This document shows positions 28,423 to 37,171 of a DNA stretch of 50,989 nt, piece after piece. Position 1 is the first letter of the stretch. Each line of letters starts with the position of its first letter. The DNA comes from an uncultured Clostridia bacterium. Lineage in GTDB: Bacteria > Bacillota > Clostridia > TANB77 > CAG-508. Both the position numbers and the translations under genes were made by a program. Under the pieces are notes generated by a model. The model saw nothing but the letters and a program-made list of their open reading frames with translations, did not search any database and was not told the origin of the DNA. The DNA is taken from NCBI GenBank assembly GCA_944392945.1, contig CALXYJ010000009.1:1-50989 (forward strand), given 5' to 3'.

Positions 28423-29616
28423 ATGCAATTAATTAGCTTTAATAAGTATGAAAATACAAAGCAAAAAGGAAAATTAAATAAGAAGAAGGTAGCTATAATA
28501 GTAACAATTATAATTATATTAATTGTGTTTGCAATTCTTGCAGGAATATATGTGATGAATAAAACATTTAGAGATAATGTTGATAAATACATATTTAGAA
28601 AAAATATAGAAGAAAATAATGGTCCAATTATAGAACTTCCTTCAAAAATAGATACTAATAATATAATTGCTTATAATAATTATATTGGGATTCTAAATAG
28701 AAGTATTTTAACAGTATATTCAGTCAATGGAAATAAAGAGAAAGAATTAGAAGTAGAAATTAGTAATGCTTTATATGATACATCTAATAGATTTTTAGCA
28801 ATAGCAGAAAGAGAAGGATCAAAATTAGAATTAATTTCTGGAACAGATATATTGTGGAAAACAGATATAGAAGGAAATATAGAAAAAATATTTGTTAACA
28901 AAAATGGATATGTTTCTATTATAGTTACAGGGACAAGTTCAAAGAATGTAATTATAGTTTATAATTCCGAAGGAACAGAATTATTTAGAGTATTTTTATC
29001 ACAAACTTCTGCAACAGATGTAGAAATATCTAATGATAATAAATATTTAGCTTATGGAGAAGTAGATACATCAGGAAGTTTTATACAATCAAATGTAAAA
29101 ATATTATCAATCGAAAAGGCTCAAACAGATCCAAATAATTCTACCGAATATATTTATCCAGCAAATTCAAAAGAAATAATAATAGCATTAAAATATCAGG
29201 ATAATAATAAATTAGTTTGTATGTATGATGACTCAATACATATTATAGAAAATAATTCAGATAAAGAAATTTTAGATATTTCTGATGCTAAAATTAGTTT
29301 TTCAGACATAAATTTAAACAATAATATTGTATGTATAAAAGAAAATTCATCTGGATTATTTGCAAATATAGATGTTGAAATTACAAATGTAATTAATAAT
29401 AATGTAAATATATATAATATTAATAGTGTAGCAACAAGCATAAAGACTTTAGAAAATGTTATAGCTGTTAATTTAGGAACAGAGGCATATTTCTTAGATA
29501 CAAATGGTTGGTTAATAAAAAAATATGATTCATCTACTCAAATAAACGATATAGTCGTTGGAACAGGAATTGTTGGAATTGTTTATTCAGATAGATTAGA
29601 AATAATTAATTTGTAG
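28423..29616 (+). CDS. DUF5711-type membrane-anchored beta-propeller-like protein
   Basis: A 397-residue protein with a basic cytoplasmic start, a membrane helix (about residues 24-46), and an extracytoplasmic domain with repeated short strands (VYSVNGNKEKEL, ILWKTDIEGNIEKI, IIVYNSEGTELF), consistent with a beta-propeller. It resembles the DUF5711 family of clostridia, commonly next to cvpA as here. Function unknown. ATG after AAAGGAGAATAAA overlapping the end of the Spx-like gene region. Confidence 0.72.
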   Translation: MQLISFNKYENTKQKGKLNKKKVAIIVTIIIILIVFAILAGIYVMNKTFRDNVDKYIFRKNIEENNGPIIELPSKIDTNNIIAYNNYIGILNRSILTVYSVNGNKEKELEVEISNALYDTSNRFLAIAEREGSKLELISGTDILWKTDIEGNIEKIFVNKNGYVSIIVTGTSSKNVIIVYNSEGTELFRVFLSQTSATDVEISNDNKYLAYGEVDTSGSFIQSNVKILSIEKAQTDPNNSTEYIYPANSKEIIIALKYQDNNKLVCMYDDSIHIIENNSDKEILDISDAKISFSDINLNNNIVCIKENSSGLFANIDVEITNVINNNVNIYNINSVATSIKTLENVIAVNLGTEAYFLDTNGWLIKKYDSSTQINDIVVGTGIVGIVYSDRLEIINL

Positions 29617-29629
29617 GAGGTGAATATAT

Positions 29630-30253
29630 ATGAATATAATAGTAGATATAGTTGTTATTTTAATATTATTAGGTTGTATATTTTTTGGATATAAAAGAGG
29701 ATTAACTGGAGTAATAGTAAGATTATTATCAATAATTTTATCACTTGTAATTTCATTAATACTATTTAAACCAGTATCTGCATTAATAATAAATCATACA
29801 GATATTTATAATAATTTAACTACTTCAATAGAAAATTCTTTAAATTCAAAAGAAGAGAATGATGAAGAAAATAGTTCAGAACCAAATGTTATTTTAGATT
29901 CAATTAATGAAAAACTAGAGGAGACAAAAGAAAATGCTAATAATGTAATTGCAAAGAGTATTGCAGAAGTAATAATAAATTTGATAGTCATAATTGTATT
30001 ATTTATAATTGTTAATATCATAATGTTCTTCTTAAAATTTATTTTCGGAGCAATTGCAGAATTACCGATAATAAAGCAAATAGATAAATTAGGTGGCTTT
30101 ATTTATGGGGTTATAGAAGGATTATTAATAATATACATAATTTTAGCAATTCTTTCATTTGTAAATGTAGAAGAATTACAATTGGCAATAAAAACATCAT
30201 ATTTAACATCAATTTTATACAATAATAATTTGATTTTGATGCTATTCTTTTAA
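29630..30253 (+). CDS. cvpA: CvpA family membrane protein
   Basis: A 207-residue membrane protein with four helices. The start IIVDIVVILILLGCIFFGYKRGLTG is the CvpA hallmark. The middle carries an acidic loop (NSKEENDEENSSEPN) and the C-terminal helices contain KLGGFIYGVIEGLL. CvpA proteins are linked to envelope homeostasis and, in E. coli, colicin V export. AGGAGGTGA precedes the ATG; it forms an operon with the DUF5711 gene and ends at a strong terminator. Confidence 0.88.
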   Translation: MNIIVDIVVILILLGCIFFGYKRGLTGVIVRLLSIILSLVISLILFKPVSALIINHTDIYNNLTTSIENSLNSKEENDEENSSEPNVILDSINEKLEETKENANNVIAKSIAEVIINLIVIIVLFIIVNIIMFFLKFIFGAIAELPIIKQIDKLGGFIYGVIEGLLIIYIILAILSFVNVEELQLAIKTSYLTSILYNNNLILMLFF

Positions 30254-30298
30254 AATAATTAAACTTCAAGGAAATTCTTGAAGTTTAATTATTTTTTT
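30253..30298 (+). terminator. Terminator after cvpA
   Basis: An 18-bp perfect stem (30253-30270 with 30277-30294), 6-base loop, T-run. Its right arm contains the -35 box of the next promoter. Confidence 0.88.
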
Positions 30299-30306
30299 GT
30301 TATACT
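30278..30306 (+). promoter_or_regulatory. Promoter of the LCP gene, inside the cvpA terminator
   Basis: TTGAAG (30278-30283) in the terminator stem, 17-base spacer covering the T-run, TATACT (30301-30306). Confidence 0.55.
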
Positions 30307-30337
30307 ATGAACTAATCTTATATTAGGAGTGAAAGAA

Positions 30338-31690
30338 TTGTCAAATAAACATATGAAAAAGAATAATGTTAACTCTAGGACAACGAGAGCTAGGCAAAAT
30401 GTTAATATAAATAGAAACATAAATAGAAATGGAAATATAAATAGAAAAAATATAAATAATAATAGAAAAAATAAAAAAAGAAAACATATAGTTGCAAAAA
30501 GAGTGGTACTTTTAATTATAATAATATTAATTATTTTTGCTGGAATATTTACAAGTAAAGTAGTTATGAATGGAGGAGGCTTAAAAGGTATACTTGCGAC
30601 CTTAATGGGACAAACAGAAGAAACAAGAAAAAATATGACAGAAATCCAATTTTTAATCTTGGGAGAAAGTTTAAATTTAACAGATACAATAATGATTGGA
30701 AAATATGATCCAAACTCTCAAAAAGCAGCATTAGTTTCAATTCAAAGAGATACATTTATTGGAGATAATCCAAAAAAAGCTACAGCTTATGATAAAATTA
30801 ACGCTGTTTATCAAGGAAAATATCCAGAAAAAACACTAAAAGAAGTAAATGAGCTAACAGGGTTAAATTTACAATATTACATAGTAATTGATACAAAAGG
30901 GTTAAGAGAATTAGTGGATGCAATTGGGGGAGTAGAATTTTATGTACCAATGGATATGGAATATGATGATACTTCACAAGATTTGCATATCAATTTAAAA
31001 GAGGGTTTGCAAAAATTAAATGGAGATCAAGCAGAACAAGTACTAAGGTTTAGACATAATAATGATGGCAGTACATATCCAGCATCATATGGAACACAAG
31101 ATACTGGAAGAATGAGAACACAAAGAGATTTTATATCTGCATTATTAAAACAAACTTTAAAGCCAAGTAATATTTTAAAAATAGGTGAGTTCCTAGATAT
31201 AGCAAGCAATAATATAAAAACTAATATTCCAATAAGTACATTAAAAGATTATATCCCATATGCGGTAGAATTTTCTACGGACAACTTAAAAACAGACACT
31301 TTACCAGGAGAAGCAAAAGAGTTAAATGGAGTATGGCTATACTTAACAGAAGATGATGAAGCACAAGAAATGATTGCACAATATTTCTTTGATTGTCCTA
31401 CAGAAGAAGAAATAACAAATGAAATGCCAACGCTTCAAATACTTAATGGATCAGGAGATTTTAGCAAATTATCAGAAGTAATAAATAAATATAAAGAAAA
31501 GGGATATAATATTTTAAAAGTAGGGAATACAGAATCAAAAGTAAAGCATACTACAATTACAAATAGAACAAAACAAAATAGTGAAACTGTAACAGAAATA
31601 AAAAATATTATATTAGAAGACGCAGATACAGAAACAGGAAAAGATACAGAAGATGTAGACTTTACTGTAACAATAGGTCAAGACTATTAG
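30338..31690 (+). CDS. LytR-CpsA-Psr (LCP) family protein
   Basis: LCP enzymes attach teichoic acids or capsule polymers to peptidoglycan. The 450-residue protein has a basic, asparagine-rich cytoplasmic start, a membrane helix (VLLIIIILIIFAGIF), the LCP domain (TDTIMIGKYDPNSQKAALVS, QRDT, LRELVDAIGGVEF, RFRHNND with conserved arginines), and a C-terminal LytR_C domain (LQILNGSG...GYNILKVGNT). Start is a TTG at 30338, 8 bases from AGGAG; an in-frame GTG at 30329 overlaps that ribosome site. Followed by rsfS 9 bases later. Confidence 0.92.
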   Translation: MSNKHMKKNNVNSRTTRARQNVNINRNINRNGNINRKNINNNRKNKKRKHIVAKRVVLLIIIILIIFAGIFTSKVVMNGGGLKGILATLMGQTEETRKNMTEIQFLILGESLNLTDTIMIGKYDPNSQKAALVSIQRDTFIGDNPKKATAYDKINAVYQGKYPEKTLKEVNELTGLNLQYYIVIDTKGLRELVDAIGGVEFYVPMDMEYDDTSQDLHINLKEGLQKLNGDQAEQVLRFRHNNDGSTYPASYGTQDTGRMRTQRDFISALLKQTLKPSNILKIGEFLDIASNNIKTNIPISTLKDYIPYAVEFSTDNLKTDTLPGEAKELNGVWLYLTEDDEAQEMIAQYFFDCPTEEEITNEMPTLQILNGSGDFSKLSEVINKYKEKGYNILKVGNTESKVKHTTITNRTKQNSETVTEIKNIILEDADTETGKDTEDVDFTVTIGQDY

Positions 31691-31699
31691 GAGGAAAAT

Positions 31700-32023
31700 A
31701 TGGAAGAAGAATTATTAAATAAAATAATTAAAATATTAAATGATAAAAAAGCATTAGATGTAAAAACAATAGATATTAAGGATAAAAGTTCATTAGCAGA
31801 TTATATGGTTATTGCAAGTGGAACATCTACAACACATATTAAAGCATTGGCAGACAATGTAGAAGAAGAATTAAAGAAAGAAGAAATATATCCACATAAA
31901 ATAGAAGGATATAATTCAAATTCTTGGATATTAATGGACTATTTGGACGTGATTGTAAATATATTTACCGAGACAGATAGGGAACATTATAATTTAGAAG
32001 ATTTATGGGAAAAAATTAAATAG
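31700..32023 (+). CDS. rsfS: Ribosome silencing factor RsfS
   Basis: RsfS binds L14 and prevents joining of ribosomal subunits during starvation. The 107-residue protein has the family's length and signature (DYMVIASGTSTTHIKALADNV, WILMDYLDVIVNIF, REHYNLEDLW). GAGGAAAAT before the ATG. It forms an operon with the LCP gene, an association seen in other clostridia (LCP-rsfS). Confidence 0.95.
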   Translation: MEEELLNKIIKILNDKKALDVKTIDIKDKSSLADYMVIASGTSTTHIKALADNVEEELKKEEIYPHKIEGYNSNSWILMDYLDVIVNIFTETDREHYNLEDLWEKIK

Positions 32024-32034
32024 TATACAAAAGA

Positions 32035-32061
32035 AAAGCAAGGTATATATTACCTTGCTTT
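32035..32061. terminator. Convergent terminator between rsfS and the carboxypeptidase gene
   Basis: An 11-bp stem (32035-32045 with 32051-32061) and 5-base loop. It ends transcription from both sides; the carboxypeptidase stop codon lies inside it. Confidence 0.75.
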
Positions 32062-33324
32062 ATAATATCCATTATATCTATTACCTGCGTTTTTTCTAGT
32101 TGATTTTTTATTTCTTTTTTTACTTGGTTTTTCAAAAAGTATTAAGATTAAAGCGATAATTGCAACACCAATTACAATATATAAAGTATAAGATTTCTTT
32201 ACATCATTTCCTGCCTTTAAATTTATTGTATATTGAATATTATCTACCGTATAAGTTGCTGTACCAACAATAGTATCTTTCTTTATAGGTGCTTGTAAGT
32301 TATCATTTAAGGTTACAGTGGGTTCTACTTTATCATTAATTTTATCATTCGTTACTATTGTGTTAATTCCAGATTCAGCAACTAAATTTAAATTTTTAGT
32401 TTTAGAAGTTGCATTTTTTACATCTATAGTTTGAACAATATCATTAGTTTTTACAATATCTTTTTTAGAAAAATTTTCAAATCCATAATTTAAAAGTGTT
32501 TTAGTATTAGAATATCTATCATCATCTGTATTAGCTCCTAAAACAACGGAAATTAAAGTTTTATCATCTTTTTTAGCAGCAGCTACTAAACAATTTTTAG
32601 CGGGTGTTGTAAATCCAGTTTTTATACCAATTGCATATTCATAGTAATTTTCACTTTGCCTTTTTATTAAATCATTTGTAGTTATTAGGTTTCTATCTAT
32701 TCTAGAATAATTATTAGAACTTGGTAAAGTATACGCAACCGTAGATACAATTTGCTTAAAGGTATCATTCTTCATTGCTTCTCGTGCAATTAATGCTAAA
32801 TCATATGCTGTGGTATAATGTTCTTCATCATGAACTCCATTTGGATTAACAAAATGAGTATTTTTACATCCTAATTCTATTGCTCTAGTATTCATCATAG
32901 AAGCAAAACTATCGATGCTTCCAGCTATATGTATAGCTAAAACATTGGCAGCTTCATTAGAAGAAGGTAGTAATAAAGCATAAAGTAAATCTTTTATAGA
33001 TAGTTCTTCTCCCATTTTTAATAAATCTGATGAATACCCAGAAGGTACTGAAGTTATTGCTTCTGAAGTAACTGTTGCGACATCATCTAATTTACAATGT
33101 TCTAATGTAAGCAAAGCAGTCATAATTTTTGTGGTACTAGCGGGCTCATGCTTTTCATATGCAGATTTATCATATAAAACTTTTCCAGTATCTGAATCAA
33201 TCAAAATGGCAGATTCAGAAGTTATATTTAAATTATTTCCATCTGCGAAACTTCTTACGGGTAAGATAATTGACAATGCAAAAATAAAGGCAATTAAGCA
33301 TAATATAAGTTTTTTGAATTTCAT
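32050..33324 (-). CDS. dacF: D-alanyl-D-alanine carboxypeptidase (DacF type)
   Basis: A class-C low-molecular-mass penicillin-binding protein that trims the pentapeptide of peptidoglycan. The 424-residue protein shows a signal peptide (LCLIAFIFALSIILPVRSFA), active-site SxxK in PASTTKIM, the SxN motif in LPSSNEAAN and KTG in GIKTGFTTPA. A C-terminal membrane helix (YIVIGVAIIALILILF) is followed by a very basic cytoplasmic tail, instead of the usual amphipathic anchor. Its stop lies within the shared terminator. Confidence 0.93.
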   Translation of the reverse strand: MKFKKLILCLIAFIFALSIILPVRSFADGNNLNITSESAILIDSDTGKVLYDKSAYEKHEPASTTKIMTALLTLEHCKLDDVATVTSEAITSVPSGYSSDLLKMGEELSIKDLLYALLLPSSNEAANVLAIHIAGSIDSFASMMNTRAIELGCKNTHFVNPNGVHDEEHYTTAYDLALIAREAMKNDTFKQIVSTVAYTLPSSNNYSRIDRNLITTNDLIKRQSENYYEYAIGIKTGFTTPAKNCLVAAAKKDDKTLISVVLGANTDDDRYSNTKTLLNYGFENFSKKDIVKTNDIVQTIDVKNATSKTKNLNLVAESGINTIVTNDKINDKVEPTVTLNDNLQAPIKKDTIVGTATYTVDNIQYTINLKAGNDVKKSYTLYIVIGVAIIALILILFEKPSKKRNKKSTRKNAGNRYNGYYKAR

Positions 33325-33440
33325 AATTTTACTCCTTTATAAGAATATATATATAATATATTATATTTCGACAAAATTCAATCTTTTTTTTAGGGAAATT
33401 TGTAGTTATATTAAATTAATAGGTTAAAATAGGAGGTTTA

Positions 33441-34106
33441 ATGAATAGATTTAATTTTAAGGATAATAAAGTAATTATTGGAATTATTTCTATAATAGTT
33501 ATTATCTTTTTATGTGTGTATTTTTATACGCGTAGTAATATAGAAAATGAATATAATGAGATAGAAGAATACGAAATATTACAAAATGTTACAAATGAAG
33601 AAATTGAAGAAGAAGATAAAATAATAGTGCATGTTACAGGTGCAGTCCAAAACCAAGGAATTGTTAAAATTAATGAAGGTTCTAGAATAGCAGATGCAAT
33701 AGAAGCTTCTGGTGGATTTACAGATATGGCTGATATATCTAGAATTAATCTGGCTTATCAATTAGAAGATGGACAAAAAATATATATACCAAATATTAAT
33801 GATGATAATTTAAATGGAGAAGAAAAAATATTAGAAAAAGAATATGTAACAGAAGAAGCAGGCGATGATGTAATAGTTGAAGAATATGAATCTAATATAA
33901 AAAGTAAACAGACCAAAATAAATATAAATACTGCGGAAAAAGAGGAACTTGAAGAAATCCCAGGAGTTGGGGAATCAACTGCAGAGAAAATAATTGAATA
34001 TAGAAAAACAAATGGAAAATTTAATAATATAGAAGATATAAAAAATGTTAGTGGAATAGGAGATAGTAAATTTGAAAATATGAAAGAAAAAATTTGTGTA
34101 AAATAA
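33441..34106 (+). CDS. comEA: ComEA-like DNA-binding protein
   Basis: A 221-residue protein with an N-terminal membrane helix, a SLBB domain (IIVHVTGAVQNQGIVKINEGSRIADAIEASGG) and a C-terminal double helix-hairpin-helix (ININTAEKEELEEIPGVGESTAEKIIEYR, then IEDIKNVSGIGDSKFENMK). ComEA is the membrane DNA receptor for competence. Here no ComEC follows, so the role in DNA uptake is not proven by context. AGGAGG before the ATG. Confidence 0.9.
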   Translation: MNRFNFKDNKVIIGIISIIVIIFLCVYFYTRSNIENEYNEIEEYEILQNVTNEEIEEEDKIIVHVTGAVQNQGIVKINEGSRIADAIEASGGFTDMADISRINLAYQLEDGQKIYIPNINDDNLNGEEKILEKEYVTEEAGDDVIVEEYESNIKSKQTKININTAEKEELEEIPGVGESTAEKIIEYRKTNGKFNNIEDIKNVSGIGDSKFENMKEKICVK

Positions 34107-34175
34107 ATTTTTATATTGATTAAAAAATAATAATATATTAAAATGGATATAGGTATAAATAAAGGAGAGAAGAAT

Positions 34176-34466
34176 ATGACTAGTAAACAGCGTGCCTATT
34201 TAAGAAGTTTATCAAACCAAATAGATCCAATATTTCAAATAGGAAAATTAGGAATAAGTGATAATTTAATAAAACAAATAAAAGATGCTCTTAAAGCAAG
34301 AGAATTAATAAAAATAAAAGTATTAGAAACTGTTGAAGCACCTATAAAGGATATTGCAGAGGAAATATCTTTACAAACAGATTCTATTATTGTTCAGATA
34401 ATGGGAAATAAAATTACATTATATAAAAGGAATAAGGAAAAAACTAAAATTATATTACCAAAATAA
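34176..34466 (+). CDS. yhbY: YhbY family RNA-binding protein
   Basis: A 96-residue CRM-domain protein beginning MTSKQRAYLRSLSNQIDPIFQIGKLG, with the GxxG-like loop replaced by LIKIKVLET and the terminal strand ITLYKRN. YhbY binds pre-50S ribosomes and helps assembly. The frame is open from an ATG at 34143, but AAAGGAGAG (34161-34169) fits the ATG at 34176. It stands alone between comEA and a convergent terminator. Confidence 0.92.
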   Translation: MTSKQRAYLRSLSNQIDPIFQIGKLGISDNLIKQIKDALKARELIKIKVLETVEAPIKDIAEEISLQTDSIIVQIMGNKITLYKRNKEKTKIILPK

Positions 34467-34523
34467 GAAAAATGAATTATATGCATTGGTTTATAATTAC
34501 AAGTTTATGCTGAATTAAATAAA

Positions 34524-34558
34524 AAGCTCAAATTATTTTTTATAAATAATTTGAGCTT
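34524..34558. terminator. Convergent terminator between yhbY and the CmpB-like gene
   Basis: A 15-bp perfect stem (34524-34538 with 34544-34558), 5-base loop. The T-run is best on the minus strand. Confidence 0.75.
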
Positions 34559-34564
34559 AAATAT

Positions 34565-35287
34565 TTATTTAAAAACATTTTTTATAAATATCTCATTTCC
34601 ATCTTTATCTATAAATCGTAAATTAGGAAAACTTTTTTTCATATAATTATTTGAAAATATATGTTCATTTACAAATTTTTCTATTCTCCCATAAGGCTTG
34701 GAAGGTAAATTATAATATTCATTTATTGCCCTAGTTTTATATACAGATATAGAATACATAGTTGCAAACATATCAAAAACTAAGAAAGAAAAAATTATAA
34801 TATCCAAATATATAGTTGATGTATTCATAAACTTATGGAATATTTTATCTATAAAAGGTTTTAAAATTTTTATTAAAAATATTGATAAAATTCCCCAAAA
34901 TAATGAATAAGTTAAAGCAATTCTACCATTTAAATGAATTTTTAAATAAGAATAATCCCAAAATCTAGTTCCATAAATACATTCTAGAGCAAAACTTAAA
35001 AAATATTCTAAAAAACTACCTATTAAAATACCATATATAAATAATTTTATAGGGTGTTTTTTTAAATTATTAAGAAGAATAATAAGAAAAGTAGCACCAA
35101 CGCCATAAATTGGGCAAAAAGGGCCAAACACCAAACCTTTTCTATTTTCAAGTATTCCAGTTGTTTGATAACAATAAATTGTTTCTATCAAAAGACCTAT
35201 AATACTAAAAATTATAAAATACCAAAGAATTTCGTGTAAAGAAAAACCATTTATATAAAAATTAGAAATTTTATTTTTTTTATTCAT
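34565..35287 (-). CDS. CmpB-like (putative ABC-transporter type IV) membrane protein
   Basis: A 240-residue membrane protein with five or six helices. The core FIIFSIIGLLIETIYCYQTTGILENRKGLVFGPFCPIYGVGA and FLEYFLSFALE...FWDYS match the PF06541 'ABC_trans_CmpB' family, common in Clostridia. The function is unknown despite the name. The last 60 residues are basic and probably cytoplasmic. The NUDIX gene lies 23 bases upstream on the same strand, so the two are co-transcribed. Confidence 0.8.
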   Translation of the reverse strand: MNKKNKISNFYINGFSLHEILWYFIIFSIIGLLIETIYCYQTTGILENRKGLVFGPFCPIYGVGATFLIILLNNLKKHPIKLFIYGILIGSFLEYFLSFALECIYGTRFWDYSYLKIHLNGRIALTYSLFWGILSIFLIKILKPFIDKIFHKFMNTSTIYLDIIIFSFLVFDMFATMYSISVYKTRAINEYYNLPSKPYGRIEKFVNEHIFSNNYMKKSFPNLRFIDKDGNEIFIKNVFK

Positions 35288-35310
35288 AATACACCTTGAT
35301 ATAATTATTA

Positions 35311-35862
35311 TTACAATATATTATTATTTTCATCCCATTCATAATATTTTACTAAATATTCCCAACAGCCTTCTTTGTTTGTTATTCCTTCATAATTATT
35401 TTTTATTTTTTTTATTATTTCATCTTTATCAATCCATTTAACTTCTGTTACTTCTTCCGTTTGAAGCGTTAATTTTGAAATATCTATATCTTTATTGATG
35501 ATATAGAATTCATTAAAATGTTTATTTATTATTTCATTTTTCGTATCACATGAAATAGAACTTCCTATAAATAACATATCATTTTTTAATAATGTTAAGC
35601 CTAATTCCTCTTTTATTTCTCTTATAATTGCCTGAAAGCCAAATTCACCAGCAAGGACATGCCCGCCAGCAGTAATATCCCAATAATTAGGCCATAATTT
35701 TTTATAAGGACTTCTTTTTTGCAATAACACTTGTTTTTTTGAATTTATAATAAATACGGCTACAGCTTTATGCCAAAGCCCTTTTGTATGACATGTTTCT
35801 CTTGTTTCTATTTGGTTTATATATTGACCTTTTTCATTAAGCACGTCAAAAAATTCTTGCAT
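35311..35862 (-). CDS. NUDIX hydrolase (Idi-like)
   Basis: A 183-residue NUDIX protein with a complete Nudix box GHVLAGEFGFQAIIREIKEELGL near residues 67-89. The N-terminus (EFFDVLNEKGQYIN, TRETCHTKGLWHKAVAVFI) resembles isopentenyl-diphosphate isomerase-like NUDIX proteins, many of which act on other nucleotide or diphosphate substrates. AGGAGGA precedes the ATG. It shares a transcription unit with the CmpB-like gene. Confidence 0.88.
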   Translation of the reverse strand: MQEFFDVLNEKGQYINQIETRETCHTKGLWHKAVAVFIINSKKQVLLQKRSPYKKLWPNYWDITAGGHVLAGEFGFQAIIREIKEELGLTLLKNDMLFIGSSISCDTKNEIINKHFNEFYIINKDIDISKLTLQTEEVTEVKWIDKDEIIKKIKNNYEGITNKEGCWEYLVKYYEWDENNNIL

Positions 35863-35987
35863 AATAATCCTCCTTTTTACTTAACTGATTATAAGTTAAA
35901 TTATTAATAAAAACAAGTAAAATGATTTTATAATTTTAAGGTATATGATATAATTTGTAAAATAGGAGACATAGGAGGAAAAGTAAT

Positions 35988-36767
35988 ATGAAAAAAAATA
36001 TAATATATAAAATTATCATTTTAATTTTAATAATATTATTAATTATATTTATAATATATAATTTTAGGGTAAAAAATGAAAATACAATTGTTAATTCAAT
36101 AGAAAATATAGTAGCTAGTAATGAATTAGGGGTAAACACAGTTGTGGATGAAGATTTAGAAAATGAACCACAATATGATTATAATACTAAAAGTGGAAAA
36201 ATACTAAGTATGGAAGAAAATATGATTACAATAGGATATGATGATACTGATAAAGAAAAGATGAATGTAGAAATTAATGATAATATGGATATTATTAATT
36301 ATGAAACAGAAGAAAAAATGCAAAAAGAAGATATAAAAGTAAATGACTACGTAAATTATTATGAAACTACAGATAAAAATAAAAAGAATATATTAATAGT
36401 TTGCTCAAATGATTATTTAGAAAAAAATGCTAAAGATGAAATATTGGGAAAAGATTATATAGATGCTTCAATACAATATATGAACATTGATGATAATAAT
36501 AAAGGATATATTTTAGCAGAGATTTTCATAGGTGAAAAAGAGATTGAAAATACAGATTGGGAAGGAACAATAAGTGGAGAAGCCATTTATTATTTAAAAA
36601 TAAATGTTGATGATAACACAGAAAATTATTTGGGAAGAAAAGAAGATTCACGTGGAATCGATTGGGGATATCATTTACATGAATTATGTACAATAACATT
36701 AAATGAAAAAATTAGCAATTTAGATAATACATATACAGCAAAAGTAATTGAATACATAGCAGATTAG
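35988..36767 (+). CDS. Membrane-anchored protein of unknown function
   Basis: A 259-residue protein with an N-terminal membrane helix (KIIILILIILLIIFIIYNF) and a large acidic extracytoplasmic part rich in Asn, Asp and Glu. No motif of a known enzyme or binding domain was recognised. Within it, residues ~70-140 have alternating strands (GKILSMEENMITIGYDD, INDNMDIINYETEE, VNDYVNYYETTD) that look like a small OB-like beta domain. AGGAGG before the ATG; a TATAAT (35949-35954) upstream suggests its own promoter. Confidence 0.7.
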   Translation: MKKNIIYKIIILILIILLIIFIIYNFRVKNENTIVNSIENIVASNELGVNTVVDEDLENEPQYDYNTKSGKILSMEENMITIGYDDTDKEKMNVEINDNMDIINYETEEKMQKEDIKVNDYVNYYETTDKNKKNILIVCSNDYLEKNAKDEILGKDYIDASIQYMNIDDNNKGYILAEIFIGEKEIENTDWEGTISGEAIYYLKINVDDNTENYLGRKEDSRGIDWGYHLHELCTITLNEKISNLDNTYTAKVIEYIAD

Positions 36768-36779
36768 CACATAAAAAAA

Positions 36780-36808
36780 TTGATACTTAACATAAAATAT
36801 GATATAAT
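36780..36808 (+). promoter_or_regulatory. Promoter of the structured RNA
   Basis: TTGATA (36780-36785), 17-base spacer, TATAAT (36803-36808). The predicted start is near 36815. Confidence 0.7.
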
Positions 36809-36894
36809 AATAAATGACTGAAAACCTATATAAATTTGCAGTATAAGCTACAACAAACCTGCAAATTTATGCCCATTGAAGAAAGGAGAGCTTT

Positions 36895-36942
36895 ATGAAC
36901 TACAAAGCTCGGGACAAACCGATAACCCATTTTTATATTTAG
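36895..36942 (+). CDS. Possible 15-residue peptide within the ncRNA
   Basis: ATG at 36895 follows AAAGGAGAG by 4-5 bases and gives MNYKARDKPITHFYI before TAG. The ATG sits in the loop of a 7-bp hairpin whose stem overlaps the ribosome site. Either a leader peptide or coincidence within a structured RNA; the second is more likely because the same bases pair in the hairpin. Confidence 0.25.
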   Translation: MNYKARDKPITHFYI

Positions 36943-36944
36943 CT

Positions 36945-36972
36945 ACTAAATATGATTTACTAAATATGATTT
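36945..36972. repeat. Tandem 14-base repeat
   Basis: ACTAAATATGATTT occurs twice in immediate succession (36945-36958 and 36959-36972), inside the ncRNA region. Confidence 0.8.
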
Positions 36973-37013
36973 GATTAAAAAAAGTAAAATTCTTTAGGGT
37001 CATCGATTTTGCC

Positions 37014-37070
37014 ACGCCCCTGGTTGATAACTTTTCTAAGTTATTTACGCAGGGGCGTATTCTTTTTTAT
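37014..37070 (+). terminator. GC-rich terminator of the ncRNA
   Basis: Nine pairs ACGCCCCTG/CAGGGGCGT (37014-37022 with 37050-37058), an internal stem GATAACTT/AAGTTATT (37026-37033 with 37038-37045) and a T-run (37061-37068). The GC-rich outer stem stands out from the surrounding AT-rich sequence. Confidence 0.88.
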
Positions 37071-37171
37071 TTTATAAACTTTTAAAAAAATGAATATGAA
37101 TTTATTAAATTCATATTTATTTTTTTTGCAGTATGTTATAATAAGTCCAAATAAAATTATGAGGAGCAATG

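Larger units (their letters stand above)
36815..37070 (+). ncRNA. Structured noncoding RNA, family unassigned
   Basis: About 255 bases with their own near-consensus promoter and a GC-rich terminator, in a 400-base gap with no long reading frame. In order: a perfect 12-bp hairpin (ATAAATTTGCAG/CTGCAAATTTAT, with a 17-base loop), AAAGGAGAG (36882-36890), a 7-bp hairpin GAGCTTT/AAAGCTC (36888-36894 with 36904-36910), GGGACAAACCGATAACCC (911-928) which can form a further stem, a 14-base tandem repeat, and the terminator stem. Size and position in Bacillota make the raiA motif or a similar large RNA class worth testing, but I do not recall the consensus well enough to claim it. A 15-codon frame overlaps the middle. 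Confidence 0.65.

Noticed and set aside
36945..36972. Two 14-base repeats taken as the start of a CRISPR array
   Set aside because: Only two copies with no spacers; they lie inside the structured RNA.
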